64,000 nucleotides of DNA from Prinsepia uniflora (GCA_032719365.1 CM064871.1:65918416-65982415); one strand, 5' to 3'. Counted from the stretch's first letter, positions 1 to 11,352 are shown. The notes: a model not told the origin generated them from the sequence alone. Translations and numbers: made by a program.

Positions 1-2210
1 GATTGCATCTCAGCCCTTGATCTCATTTCTGAGATTCAATCTGGGCCGTCCATCATTTCCCTCCATTTCTATATATATTTCCTTACCCGACACCCACGTA
101 CTGCCCATTTCATACCATCACACCACATTGCACCTTACCCTACTCTGTGTGCCACTGGGCTGGACGAGTGAGGCGGCAGACGGCAGTGACCACGGCGGAG
201 GACGGCGGCGAGGTGAGCTATTTTCAAAACCCGAAACCGTTTTAAAAACTCAGGATTTGGAAGCTTGATTCCAGCGTGTGTTGTCGAGTTCTAGTGACCC
301 TAATCGAATCTCTAGATTAGTAGGAAACCTTGGGACGTGTCCGCGTGGCCAGTGGTGACCTGGACGGTGGCTAAAGGGCGACGGGAAGGCCGGCTCTGTT
401 CTTCGAGGTAGGCCTTCGATCCCGTCTGTATTTGTCAATTTTGATTCCATAGAACTGTTGTTAGGATTGAGACGATCATGTAGGAACAAACCAGAGTGAA
501 AATGATTGAGAAATTAGGAAATGGTGACCGGGTCATGATCGCAGGTCTGATTGACCCGAGTTGCAGAAATACGGGTCAACCCGTCTGAGGACAGAGGTGA
601 TGATGTGGCACCCTGTCAGATTGTCAGGTGACGTGGACCAATCGTGAGTCGACACGTGTCACATGTCAGTGCACAGTCAGCACTGACATGTCAGTGACGT
701 GGCCCAATCTGGGACTGCCACGTGTCACTGACATGTCAGTGACGTGGAACAGTGCCGTGCTGACACGTGGCACATGTCAGATCTGACACGTGGCCTGACA
801 GATCAGCGAGGTGGACCAATCGGATGTTGACACGTGGCACCTGTCAGAGTCTGACACGTCAGACCTGACAGCTGTCAGATGACGTCACTGCTGACGTCAG
901 CGATGACGTCAGCAGGAACTGTTCCTGCGTTGACCGACGCGTTGACCGGCGCGTGGGAGCGCGTGTGAATAGTAATTTTGGTGGGACCACCACCATTCTT
1001 TAGGTTTCGACGATCCGGATCTAATGGCGGTGGTTTAGGGTCGATCGGAGATCATTAAGTTGGTCAAAATGAGATTTATTGCCTTGGGAAGCTCGTTCGA
1101 GCGACTTTTCCGGACCAGTTTCGGTCTAGGGTTTCATGGTTAAATGTTAGGGGTTTGTATTGACCTTTACGTATACTTTGGATATGACAGGGATTGTATA
1201 AGCGTACCAGAACGAGGGTATACGTTCGGTTTTCAGCAGGATTGTATTGTGAGTGGGCCATTTTCTTAAACCCTTGCGTGCATAAATGTTTTCTGGTTTA
1301 TTATACTTATTCACATGCTAAAACAATAATGGTTTTGATGATACGGAAAATATGGTTATGGCACGTTTCACGGTATTTGGGCTTGAGACCCGTCTGATGA
1401 AACTTAATGATTGGTTCGGATTTTATCTATGTATATATATGCTTTGCATGTGGATATCAATAAAATGTATTTGGTACTGCACTGTATAGATCCTTTCATA
1501 TTATATTGTCTCCTCCGGCGAAGTACCCCGGAGAGGTCACGGACGTCTAGTACGTCCAGCGTCTATGATGCTAAGCATCAGGTGATGCTGTACCCGAACG
1601 GGATTCGGGGATTTAACTCGGAAATTGAGACCCGAGTGGCACGCGTAGCCTTATTATTGTGACCTTATTAGGCGTCAAGAACGTCAAACATCAGGTGATG
1701 TCGGGATTGGAGTGTATAGTGCAGCAACTAAAATTATACTTATGGTTTTATTATATGCCTTATGGTTCATATTATATGATTGATGGTTTTAGTTACGGAT
1801 GCATGAATGTTTGGAAAACGGAGGGGTAAATTATACGTCTTACTTATCAAATGATTTTATAAACTTGAGTTTCGGTCCACTCACCCTTATTGTTTTTGGT
1901 AACCCCTCCAGGTCGTGATACTGAGGTAGAGGAGGAAACTGAGGCTGAGGCATAGATCTACTTCTGCGTACCTGAACCCCTGTTGGGTGGTTTGCCCGCA
2001 GGTTTTATTTTAGAGTCGTGCTCGCAACTTGTAATTTTGGATTTCATCCCTTGTCTGACATCTGTTTAATTCGGATTTGATGTATGACTTTAATTTGGTT
2101 ATTTATGCGTTTGATGTTTTGAGGTTAAAATTGGTATGAATTATTGGGTGTCAGACGGGAGCAGGGCACGTCCCCTTGTGGTCCCTGTGGGATCGGGGCG
2201 GGTCCTGTCA
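1..2210 (+). mobile_element. LTR P, long Ty3/gypsy-type LTR, left part outside the window
   Basis: The right end is GGTCCTGTCA at 2201-2210, the same terminus as the other plus-strand LTRs here, preceded by the shared TCAGACGGGAGCAGG motif at about 2152-2166. No primer binding site follows, so this is a solo LTR or a 3' LTR. It keeps the common plan: GTGAGTGGGC at 1249, GTCCACTCAC at 1875-1884, acceptor-like CCCCTCCAG ending at 1911, and a short open frame ending in EAEA-stop just after it. A TATA-like TCTATATATATTT lies near 68-81. It is more diverged from the other LTRs than they are from each other. The left boundary is not visible, so its length is unknown. Confidence 0.75.
615..915 (+). 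promoter_or_regulatory. dense cluster of G-box and TGACGTCA sites in LTR P
   Basis: About 300 bp holds five CACGTG cores (near 653, 719, 763, 786 and 830), three ACGTGG cores (near 630, 695 and 742), three TGACGTCA palindromes (880-912) and three CCAAT-like boxes. They sit in imperfect repeats of GACACGTGGCACATGTCAG type. CACGTG and TGACGTCA are known plant bZIP and bHLH binding sites. An enhancer role for this LTR is inferred from their density. Confidence 0.6.
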
Positions 2211-2854
2211 TTCTTCCTTCGCCTCTCGGCTCTCGGTTCTCACGACTCATGCCTCTCCTAGAGTCCTAAACTCAGACCCAGCCTCTCGGCTCCCATCATC
2301 CCCTATTTCATTCTTCATCTTCATTATCATCATCTCTCTCACTCCTAGACTCATCTATCTCATATCATCATCTCTCTCATGACTAACGCTTCCCTAAAAA
2401 GATGGTGCTCGCCTTTAGGAATGAGAGTGTTGCTAGTGCTGCTACTGTATCTACTGCCTCATCAAAGGTACATGATGAGGCATATTTCTTGTTTTCTTAT
2501 TCTATTTTTGTTTCTCTGAACATCATATTAGGGTTGGATTCGGTTAGCTCCATGGAACTGGAGGATATTCATTACTTAGCTTCAACCTTGTGGTCGATTT
2601 GGTGTTTGTCGCTATATTTGAATACATATTTATGAACTTGAAGATGTTATTTGAGAGGATTAGCCGAGGTTTGCTGTTTTCTGTTTACTAGTTGAAAGGA
2701 TTAGCCGAGATTTGCTGTTTTCTATTTAAAGTTATTGAACTTGAAGATGTTAGTTGATTTGTTGTTTGATTGAACCAAAGTTTACTGTTTTTTGTGTACT
2801 AGTTAATTAAACTCGTCATCATGTGAAAGTCACCAAATGTTTAGTTATATATAA
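2211..2854. other. spacer between LTR P and LTR A, possible gene remnant
   Basis: No transposon signature is visible. A pyrimidine-rich stretch (2211-2390) precedes an ATG at 2402. The frame reads MVLAFRNESVASAATVS and then reaches a donor-like AAAG-GTACATG near 2465. This resembles a 5' UTR plus first exon, but no second exon or known family can be recognised. An imperfect 41-bp tandem duplication (AGGATTAGCCGAG units at 2656 and 2697) lies downstream. Confidence 0.3.
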
Positions 2855-4398
2855 TGTAACGACCCGACCCGAATTCCGGGATTAAATTAGTAACTAATCA
2901 TGATTAGCAGGGTAATCGGTGATTAGTTGGGCGAAATCGGACGAACGATGCAAAATGACCGTTTTGCCCCTGGTCGTGGGTAAAACGTTGACTTTTATTC
3001 GGACGGTCAAATGGACTTTGACCGATGACCGTGACGTAATTTGGGACGTCACAAGTTCATTGACAAGTGGCACATTCAATTCCGACGTTCGAGGTGAAAG
3101 TTATGACGTTCGGAAGTTCAAGGGCATTTCCGTAATTTGGACGAAAATGGGGAAAATGTTGACTTTTCGACTGGGAGGTCCGATGGCCGAGGACCAAGGA
3201 CCGTTAGGAAGGTCTCGATGCCCTAAGTCCGTAGACAGGCGGCATGCGTCAATCGGAGTTCGAATGACCAAATTACGGGTCTAGTTGCGTGAGGGGCATT
3301 TTGGTAATTTTGAGCAGAAGGGAAAAATGGTAAATTGCCAAGCCCAGTTTGAACAGCCGTGGGCTTGTGCTGTGTAATTGTTTAAATTGGACCTCTGATC
3401 AAGGAATTGTTTAGGAATTCTCTGAAGCTAGGAATTGTTTATGTGATTTGAGGTTAGTGGGAGCATGGTGGTGTGTTTTAGACAGAAAAACCGGGCACGG
3501 GGAAGGTTTTAAATAAAACTAGGTTTTGGTCCTTGCGGGAAACAGTTTTACAGTTAGGCTAGGGAGATTCCCACGGGTGTTTTTGTTTAGGAAATCAATT
3601 GCTTGGGTGGAGTGTGATGAATTGTTTATACACTTGGGTGCAGTGGAGTGTTAGTGGGTCTGTGCGGGTGCCGTTGGAAATGGGAGGAACAGAACACCAT
3701 GGAATTGTTTTATCCGTTTGAGAATTTTGAACAGAGCACTAGTCGGTTTGGGTGGATTAATTGCTTGGTTTGATCGTTTCTGGGGTGTTTGAGATGGGCA
3801 GAGGACTTCAGAGAAACAGAGAGAGAGGAGAAACGGGGAAACTGGGTGAGAAAATGCTCTGGAAACCCGAAGTTCATGTTCAAACAAATTCAAACTTTCA
3901 AGTCGAATTGTAGGCCAGCCCAAGCCAATTTGAGACTCAATTTAGTCTTCTGGGACTTCACTTAGTCGATCCAGATCAAAGGGACCAAAGCTCGAAGCCT
4001 GGGAAGCCATGGACAGTCACGACTAAGTTTCAGAAAATCAAGCTTGGAGTCGTGGTCATGGAGGTAAGTTCTTGTGAAATTGAGTTCACAATCATCTTGA
4101 GGGTGAGTCTACGATGCTTCCTATCTAATCAATTGAAGGAATCAGTGGCGGTGTGATGAACTGGGACCATGAACTTCGATTACGACTCGAGTTCAATTAA
4201 GTTGGTTTTAGGCCGTGTCGAGTGAATTAATTGATACAGACCTTTAATTGAGTCCCTTGCGAGTTTAATTGATGGATTAATTGAGGACATTAGGTTGTGC
4301 TTGACAGGAATTGGAACGGGTCTAGTCGCGGGTCGCATACCCGTTTTATAGTGAAATCGGGTGAGGAAGGTGAACAGTGCCTGTCACTGTAGCAGTGC

Positions 4399-4584
4399 GT
4401 GGATTTCACGTGCAACCACTTGCGGCGGCGCGTGACGGCGCGTAAGCTCGATTTTCGAGGTAAGTCCAACATGAATTTTGTCCTACACATTGTAACAAAC
4501 GTTTTAGCGTTGGTTTCGGAATTATCGGACACCGTTTCGATGTTGTTTCGAGGGTCCGAAGGTTTAGGTTACGTTTTTCATTAA
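4399..4584 (+). CDS. conserved small ORF in the core of LTR A (61 aa)
   Basis: Function unknown. The frame opens in the GC-rich hairpin (LRRRVTAR), passes a second in-frame Met (NMNF), and continues through VTNVLALVSELSDTVSMLF and RGSEGL to a stop before the GTGAGTGGAC motif. The equivalent frame is recognisable in LTRs C, D, I, J, L and N, and in broken form in E, F, G and K. This makes it more than a chance ORF. Conservation could still come from RNA structure, because the same bases form hairpins. No signal peptide or known domain is visible; the N-terminal part is Arg-rich. A donor-like GAG-GTAAGT lies just before NM, so expression may depend on splicing. Confidence 0.35.
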   Translation: MDFTCNHLRRRVTARKLDFRGKSNMNFVLHIVTNVLALVSELSDTVSMLFRGSEGLGYVFH

Positions 4585-5490
4585 CGATTAATTCCCGGAA
4601 AATTTTGGGAAATTAGTATGATATTATTTGAGTCCTTAGTGACACTAAAGTGTGATTTCGGACAGGATTTGAGACTTCTGGATATTGGCGGAAATTACGG
4701 AAACGCGTGCAACGCGAAACCGTGCATTAAGAACGGTGTGTGAGTGGACGTTGCTTTCAAAATTTAATGCATGCATAAGTATTTCTATGATTTTTATGAT
4801 TATAATTATGAATTGTGATTGATTTCGATTTCTGTATTTATACGTGTTTTTTCTACACATACGAACTGCACGTATTTCGAGACTATGGTTTCTCTTACGT
4901 TTTGATGATGGGCTAATGAATGATTTGATATGATTTGTGCACGTATCATGTTTTAAGGATGTTCATTTATGTTGTGAGTATGTTACGGTGTTGACGCGGA
5001 TTTCGAGGTTTTTCACGGATTTGCACGTTTTACGAGGTTTCGAGTATGTTGTGTTTTGATCGTGATTTTGGTGATTATGATTGTGGTTTTGATGCTTTGA
5101 TCTTGGGATTTGAAAAATGATGTGATTTCAAGGATTTAAAATGGATTTTGAAAAAGGTGATTTCGGGCTTGGTGCTCGGGGCATAAAAGTGATTTTGATG
5201 AACGAGATTTTGGTTTCGGAAGTTTGAAAATGGATTCTTGGTTTGGGTTCGGGATGATGCTTCCGGATGGCGTCTTATGGAATCATTATTGCGAATTCGA
5301 ATTCGGGAAAGGAAGAGGATTTAATAAGGTAATTTGGTATGATTATACATGCCCCATGTTTAATGATAATTTGATTATGTTTGTGAAGTATGATTTGGGG
5401 AATTGAATGTGGAAATTCGGACCATGAGTCCTGTGTTGACAAAATGTGATTTCGGATGGATCCCGCATTGTTGTGAATGAAAAATGTTTT

Positions 5491-5739
5491 GGGTTTAAAG
5501 ACCCGCTGAAAACTGTTTTGGGTTTAAAGACCCGGTGCTATTGCTGGAGCACGTTTTGAGTTTAAAGACTCGGTTAATTGATAACGGGGGAGGGCCCTTA
5601 ATGAGTTTAAAGACTCGTGAGTTTAAAGACTCGGTTATTGTGATACCCCCGAGGCCTATTGATTATGTTTTGAGTTTAAAGACTCGTTGAAATCCCGAGA
5701 AGGCCTGTTTATGCGCATGGTTTTGAGTTTAAAGACTCG
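5491..5739 (+). repeat. TTTAAA hairpin array in LTR A
   Basis: Seven copies of a 15-bp near-palindrome are spaced irregularly. Two read GGGTTTAAAGACCCG (5491, 5520) and five read GAGTTTAAAGACTCG (5558, 5603, 5619, 5672, 5725). The two arm types differ by paired changes that keep pairing. The array lies between the two ATGCATGCAT motifs. Confidence 0.9.
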
Positions 5740-6285
5740 GGCGCACCTGATATCCAACAAAATGGTTGATGGTGATTCATTGTTAATTTATGATGTTCGG
5801 ATGTGTTGGGCAGTGGCCCGGTTATATGGTTGGTGGTTTTGGATTGTGTTGTGTACTTGGTTTTGATTCATGGTTTTGGGCTGAGGCCCTGTGTTTATGA
5901 TTGCGGGCTAAGACCCGAAGGTTAAGAAAAGGAAAATGTTTTTGATTTTCGTTTACGGATTTCTTATGTTGAAAATGTAACGGATTGCAAAACGATTTTT
6001 GTATGCATGCATTGGTTTTACGTGGGGGGTAAAAATGTCTTTCCGTAATTCTTTTATAAACTGATTTATTTTTTTCCACTCACACCTCTTGGTTTTTATT
6101 AACCCTCCAGGTTGTGGCGCGTTGATCGAGGCTGATCGTGAGGCGAAGGCATGAGTAAGCACGTGTGGCTATCCCTGGTCTGACACGTACTGAGGGTAAC
6201 TTGGGGATTTCAGTCGTCTTGCTAGACGGGAGCAGGTTCGGACACGGTTAACAATGCCCTTTTCGGGGGCGGTCCTGTCATATAA

Positions 6286-8437
6286 GGTTGAACACGCACA
6301 ATATTTTGTTTGGGACACAAAAGCGAAGAAAACTCAACTCGGTGGGCTTTAAAGTTCACTGGTTTGGTTTTTGTTTTTGTGTTAGCATAAGAAAAATGTT
6401 GAGAGAAATAATTGACGAGAATGGTAGTCTAAGTCAATGGAGTTTAAGTTGTTCGATTAAGAGCATGTGTAATTAGGTAATTATTCGTTTGAAGTTGTTT
6501 AAATGATTTACAGATTAGTGAGTGTAAGATTGAGAAATCGTTTAACGGCTTCTCGATACAAGAATGGATGCTAGTTTGTTTGGTCCTCCGGAATGCATGG
6601 TTCCATGGACCTTGCAGGTGTCTCCGATTGGTTTAATTTCAGTTTCGGTAAAAAAATCGAATTGAAAAACAAATTAACACCCCTAGATACCATGCCATGT
6701 GTTTTTATTCCTACCCAATTATCAAATTGTATGGTAAAATGACTTGTGTTTTTATTCCTATCCAATTATCAAATTCATATATACTAAAACTAAATTCACC
6801 AAAAATATTATTCATTAATAGTGTATATTGACTATTTTACCTTTTTTTTCTTTTTCTTTGTCATGAATAGTAGAATTATATTTTTGCCCTTATTATATTA
6901 TTATTATTATTGTTATAATTAATGATTATTACATTATTAATTAATCAGTGAGTCTAATGAAATATTATTATTATATTAATTTTATTTTTGATTAATTAAA
7001 AAATTTATTAATAGACATTAAATTATTTTATTGGTTATATAACTTATAATAGACTATTGGACTTTATCTTTTATTTTCTTAAAAAATAAAACAACATTCT
7101 TACGTTTTACACTTTGATTCATTGTTTAATAGTCACTATAATTATTTGTATATATATAATATGTAGAATAATGCTTACTATTAATTATTCGTTATTATTG
7201 TAATACATGTAAAATCATGTAAATGAACAAATGATGATGTATGTAAATATTTAATCATTTTTGGAATATTTTCTTATACCTTAAATATATATATATATAT
7301 ATATATCATTTTTATAAAATTCATATTTATAATCAATTGAACGATCCTATAGCAATGTGCAGATTGCTAGTTGTATACTAAAAAGAAGGTGAATTGTATA
7401 GTAAAAAAAAAGGGAATTACATTTATAGTCACAATGTCATAATTTACTTTTAATTTTGATTGTCAATTCAATTTGGCTTTTTGCTTCAAATATTGCTTCA
7501 ACTTGCCACATAATCTCAATTTTCTCCTCTTGGTTGGTTTTATCTCAATTGAAGGCCTGCATATAAATTTCATTCGCAATAATACGCCAATTCCATCAAA
7601 CTCCAATAACAATGTTACACCAATTCAATCAAACTCTGACAATAACGTTAGGCCAATTCCATCTATAACCATTTTAACTACCGATTTCTCCTAGATGGCT
7701 AATACGAATTCAACCAACCAATTTACGTGCGAACGATATCTTGGTTTTCAAAAAAAGAAAATGCAAATCCATGAAATTCAACCAAACATAGATACGAATC
7801 CAAGAAATTAAATCCAAATGAAACGAAAAAGAAAAGTCAAAGGTATTTACCGTGAGAAAGAGTGACGAAGAGAAGGTGGGAGTGCGACGAAAAGAGAGAT
7901 TTAGTTGCACCTATTGTATGAGAGAGAGGGAGTGCGAGCCACAGAGAGAGGCTGTGCAAGTGAGAAAGTGGTCGTGGGAGAGAAGGTTTAGTTGTGGTTA
8001 AGCAGGGAGAGAGCATAGGTCGGCGGAGCAATTGAGGAAGAAGGAAAAAGAAAAAGACTTCGCGTCGTTTTAAGCTACCGAAAGGCTTTTCGTGGTGAAG
8101 AGATTCGTGGGACGAATTTTAATGAGTTTTTCAGCCAAACAGAGGAGGTAAATTTGATTTTTCAAAAAACAATTGGTGGAAATTTTGATTTTTCGGCGAA
8201 AACAATTGTGCGAGTTTTTTCACCTTCCTCGACGAAAAAGGAAGCTTTCGATGAAATTTTGTATTTTTGCCCTACAAAACTACTGTTTTATAGGGAAAAC
8301 TTGATTTTATTTATGAAAATATGTGTGATGTGAAAACTAGGCCCACCGATTAAATTTTCAATATCGTGGCCATTCACTTTGTGTTTTTACTAGCTTAGAT
8401 CCTCAATGTCCAATATCGCCATGTTTTAAGGAGTTTA
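6286..8437. other. AT-rich region without a recognisable gene
   Basis: This stretch lies between solo LTR A and element B. It contains a 47-bp direct duplication (TGTGTTTTTATTCCTA units at 6698 and 6745), a Helitron candidate (6775-7370), an (AT)n run near 7280-7305 and about 2.5 copies of a 33-bp repeat (7585-7665). On the minus strand at 8031-7850 a short frame from ATG ends at a donor-like ACG-GTAAATACC, which could be an isolated exon. I recognise no protein here. Confidence 0.5.
6775..7370 (+). mobile_element. possible short non-autonomous Helitron
   Basis: The left end TCATATATACTAAAACTAAA resembles plant Helitron 5' ends. The right end has AGCAAT and ATTGCT arms around GTGCAG, runs directly into CTAG (7367-7370), and is followed by T. 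This matches the CTRR-T rule and the subterminal hairpin of Helitrons. No RepHel coding sequence is present. Against it, the base before TC is T rather than A and the hairpin abuts CTAG more closely than usual. Confidence 0.35.
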
Positions 8438-8840
8438 TGTAACGACTCGAAAATTTAGAAAAGGTAATTTTGGTAATTTAAAGAAGGGAATTGACAATTT
8501 TTCCCTATAGGGAAAAAGTTGAGTTTTTGCCCCGTCTACTATTTGAACTTTTGGTGAGGACAGATACGTAGGTTTCGGAGTCCTGAGTCCGCAGATAGGT
8601 GGCATGTCAGAATTAGAGATCGAATAAGGATGTTACGTGTTTGGAATTACTAATGGCATTTTTGGTAATTTGGCATTAGGGGTATTTTGGTAATTTCATA
8701 AGTGAAGATATTTTGCTGATTTCATGAGATGGTGGAAACTGTCCTAATCTCCTCTCTCCTCCCTTGTCCCATGTGTGTGCACCGACTTACCATACATACA
8801 TATGTGTATGTGCGTTTTTGTGTGTGTTTTGGGGGGAAAC

Positions 8841-8990
8841 CAAACCCGAGAGGAAAAATGGAGAGGAAAGGAAATGAGAGAAAAGGAAAGAGAAGGAGAA
8901 GAGGAAAGCCAGAAAATCAAAGAGGATAAGGGGGAAGGAATAAAGCAGAAGGAAAGAAAGCAAACGAGAGAGAAAAGAAGGAAGGGTTGG
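8841..8990 (+). repeat. polypurine (GA-rich) tract in the B LTR
   Basis: About 150 bases are almost all A and G on the plus strand. The tract is repeated in the other B LTR at about 16229-16385, so it is an element feature. Open frames on both strands here reflect composition bias rather than coding. Confidence 0.8.
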
Positions 8991-10413
8991 GAAATTCCCA
9001 GAGCCGGAAACCCAATACACGGCCTGTCAGGGCCCACCCCAAATCCCCCGGGATTAAGGTGTAACGACCCGAACATTCAAAAAGGGAAAATTCGGAAATT
9101 TGAGGAAAATGACGATTTTGCCCTTGGAATTGGGCGAACGGTTGACTTTTTGTTCGAGCGGTCAAACGAACTTTGACAGATGACTGTGACGTAATTCGGG
9201 GCGTCACGAGTTCATAGGCAGGTGGCACGGCCGATTTCGACATTCGAGGAAAAAGTTATGATGTGCGGAAGTTTGAGGGTAATTTGGTAAATTGGTCAAA
9301 AGGGGCCATTTGTTGACTTTTTGATCGGGACCATGTTTGGACTTTCTGTAAGTACCGTTGGGTAGGTCTCGGGACGCTGAATCCGTAGACAGGCGACATG
9401 CGTCATTCGGGGTTCGAATGAAAAAATTACGGGCTTGAGAACGTGAAGGGCAAATTGGTAATTTCTTAAAGAAGGGTAAACTTGTAATTAAATTAATAGC
9501 TGATTCAGCTATGTTAAAAGATAAATGAGACTAAATGAATGACACATGTACCTGTCATTGTGGATGAGCATTTAGCATTTCATGCCATCTGTCATTTGAT
9601 TAATGTTGATTAGTGGCTAAGTGATGATGCAGCATGATTAATGGGCGGTGAGGATTTACCCAGAGAAAGCAGAAAACTACGTCGAGCAGGTGTGTGTGTG
9701 TGTGTAGCTGAAAGAACAAAAACAGAGCCTTTGATGCAAAATCCATCAAAAAACCATCAACAATTTTTATCTGATTTCGCCCAATTGAGAACTGATAATT
9801 GAGAGGAAAACAAAGGGAATAACGGGGAGGTCTAAACCCAGTTGAATCCAGTTGAAAAACCCAGAAGACCCGAAACCTTGAATGAACACCTTAGGATAGA
9901 ATTTGAACTTGTGGACGTAATTGAGTGAAATTAACCTTGGATTCAGCTCCCTGGGAGTGAGACGAGTCGAACCAGTGGAAGAAACGATGAAATTGGGGTC
10001 GTTTGGGCTTAGAACAGAGACGGGGAAGGTTTCGAAAATCGAGCTTGAGTCGAATGGATTGGAGGTCGAGGACGATGAAATTGATATTGCAAGCATGTTT
10101 CCCAGTGTCCCACGATGCTTCTGAATGAATCAATTTCACAAATTTGATGGAAATTGATGAAATTCGACGATGAACAGTGATGGCAAGTTCTTTGATCGTT
10201 CAAACTCGAAGTCGACGGGATTGAGGTATGAATTGATGTAAGTCGAATTACAGAACTTCAATTGGGTCTATAACGATGCAATTAGAGTAATCAATTACAG
10301 AAATTAGATGGAAATGGACAGGATCCCAGTCGGGTCACGCCGCGGGCTAACCGGATCCGTTTACCAGGTAAACGGTTGAAGGAGGTAACTGTTCACGGCA
10401 CTGTAGCAGGCGC

Positions 10414-10632
10414 GTGTCACCCACGCGCAGCCGCTTGCGACGGCGCGTGGGGGCGCATGAGGGGGAATCTCGAGGTGTGTACAACATGAAACTTTTCCTA
10501 TTTAATGTAACAAACATTTTTGGTTTTGATTGCGAGTCGATCGGACGCCGTCTCGATAATGTTTCGAGGGTCCGAAAGTTTAAGTTACGTATTAAATTAA
10601 TATTAAATTCCCGGAAAATTATGATAAATTAA
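10414..10632 (+). CDS. conserved small ORF in LTR C, frame altered (72 aa)
   Basis: Function unknown. The frame begins in the GC-rich hairpin (SRLRRRVGAHEG) and continues through NMKLFLFNVTNIFGF, matching the A, L, J and N copies. After that a one-base insertion relative to N shifts the frame, which stays open by chance (ESIGRRLDNVSRVRKF). The downstream half therefore no longer matches at protein level, although the DNA still aligns. This copy argues that the locus tolerates frameshifts. Confidence 0.25.
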   Translation: MSPTRSRLRRRVGAHEGESRGVYNMKLFLFNVTNIFGFDCESIGRRLDNVSRVRKFKLRIKLILNSRKIMIN

Positions 10633-11185
10633 TATGATGATAATTAGGTCCTTAGTGACCCTGAGTAATGATTTTGGATAGGGTTTGGGATTCCTGGCAA
10701 GCGTCGGAAATTACGGAAACGCGTGCAGTTCGGGAAGCGAGCGGGTTGGACGGTGTGTGAGTGGACGTTTGTTTTATAAATTGATATGCATGCATAGTTA
10801 AATGTTTTACATGATTGATTGCATGATTTGGTTTGCAATGATGTTATGATTTGTTTGGATGATTATTCAAGATTTAATGAATATTTTAATCGGTCTTTCA
10901 GGCACGTTTTTCGAGGAATTGTGCAAATGGTATTTTGGGCTAGGCCCGGAGTAAAAATGATTTCAAAATGGATATTTTGATGAATTGGTAAGTCAAGGAT
11001 GATTTCTGGATTATTTTTAATGATTTCATTGTGATTTCACGGATTTATATATTTGGTATTTGAGCCTGAAACTCTGTCGGGAATGCTTATGACTTGATTT
11101 GAGGTCATGGATATGATTGATATGTGTTATGATATGGATTGTGTTAGTGATTGTGAATACTGGATACTGGATCATGCTGGATGAT

Positions 11186-11352
11186 GCGAGTGCAGTGCCT
11201 AGACGTGACTCGGATGTTACGTGAGTGCAGTTCCCGGGTATGAGACGTCTAGAGGATACGTGTGCAGTTCCCAGACATGATGGATATGACTCGGATGTTG
11301 CGTGCGTGCAGTTCCCGAGGGACTCGGATGTTGCGTGAGTGCAGTTCCCAAG
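11186..11352 (+). repeat. GTGCAGTTCCC minisatellite in LTR C
   Basis: About five irregular copies of GTGCAGTTCCC separated by GACTCGGATGTTGCGTGAG-like spacers occupy the place where other LTRs carry hairpin arrays. LTR F has a comparable array of different sequence at about 21048-21232. A GATT microsatellite follows at 11415-11445. Confidence 0.8.

Larger units (their letters stand above)
2855..6280 (+). mobile_element. solo LTR A (3426 bp)
   Basis: It starts TGTAACGACCCG and ends GGTCCTGTCA. The 5-bp duplications are perfect: TATAA at 2850-2854 and 6281-6285. There is no PBS, PPT or coding region, so this is a solo LTR left by LTR-LTR recombination. Modules in order: inverted GTGACGT/ACGTCAC pair (3031-3052); a second, diverged copy of the same U3 region (about 3180-3285); strong donor-like GGTAAGT sites (near 4062 and 4459); GC-rich hairpin and core block (4381-4567); GTGAGTGGAC (4740-4749); ATGCATGCAT (4767 and 6003); TTTAAA hairpin array (5491-5739); CCACTCAC (about 6076-6083); and CCCTCCAG ending at 6110. 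Confidence 0.93.

Noticed and set aside
2402..2635. First exon of a host gene
   Set aside because: Plausible donor and start, but no further exon, domain or transcript evidence; kept only as a note in the spacer entry.
5491..5739. Evenly repeated short palindromes resembling a CRISPR array
   Set aside because: Spacers are irregular, the same repeats occur in many LTRs of a plant genome, and no cas genes are present.
8729..9243. Overlapping open frames on both strands over the GA-rich tract
   Set aside because: Composition bias of a polypurine tract; the low-complexity proteins match no family and the tract is part of the B LTR.
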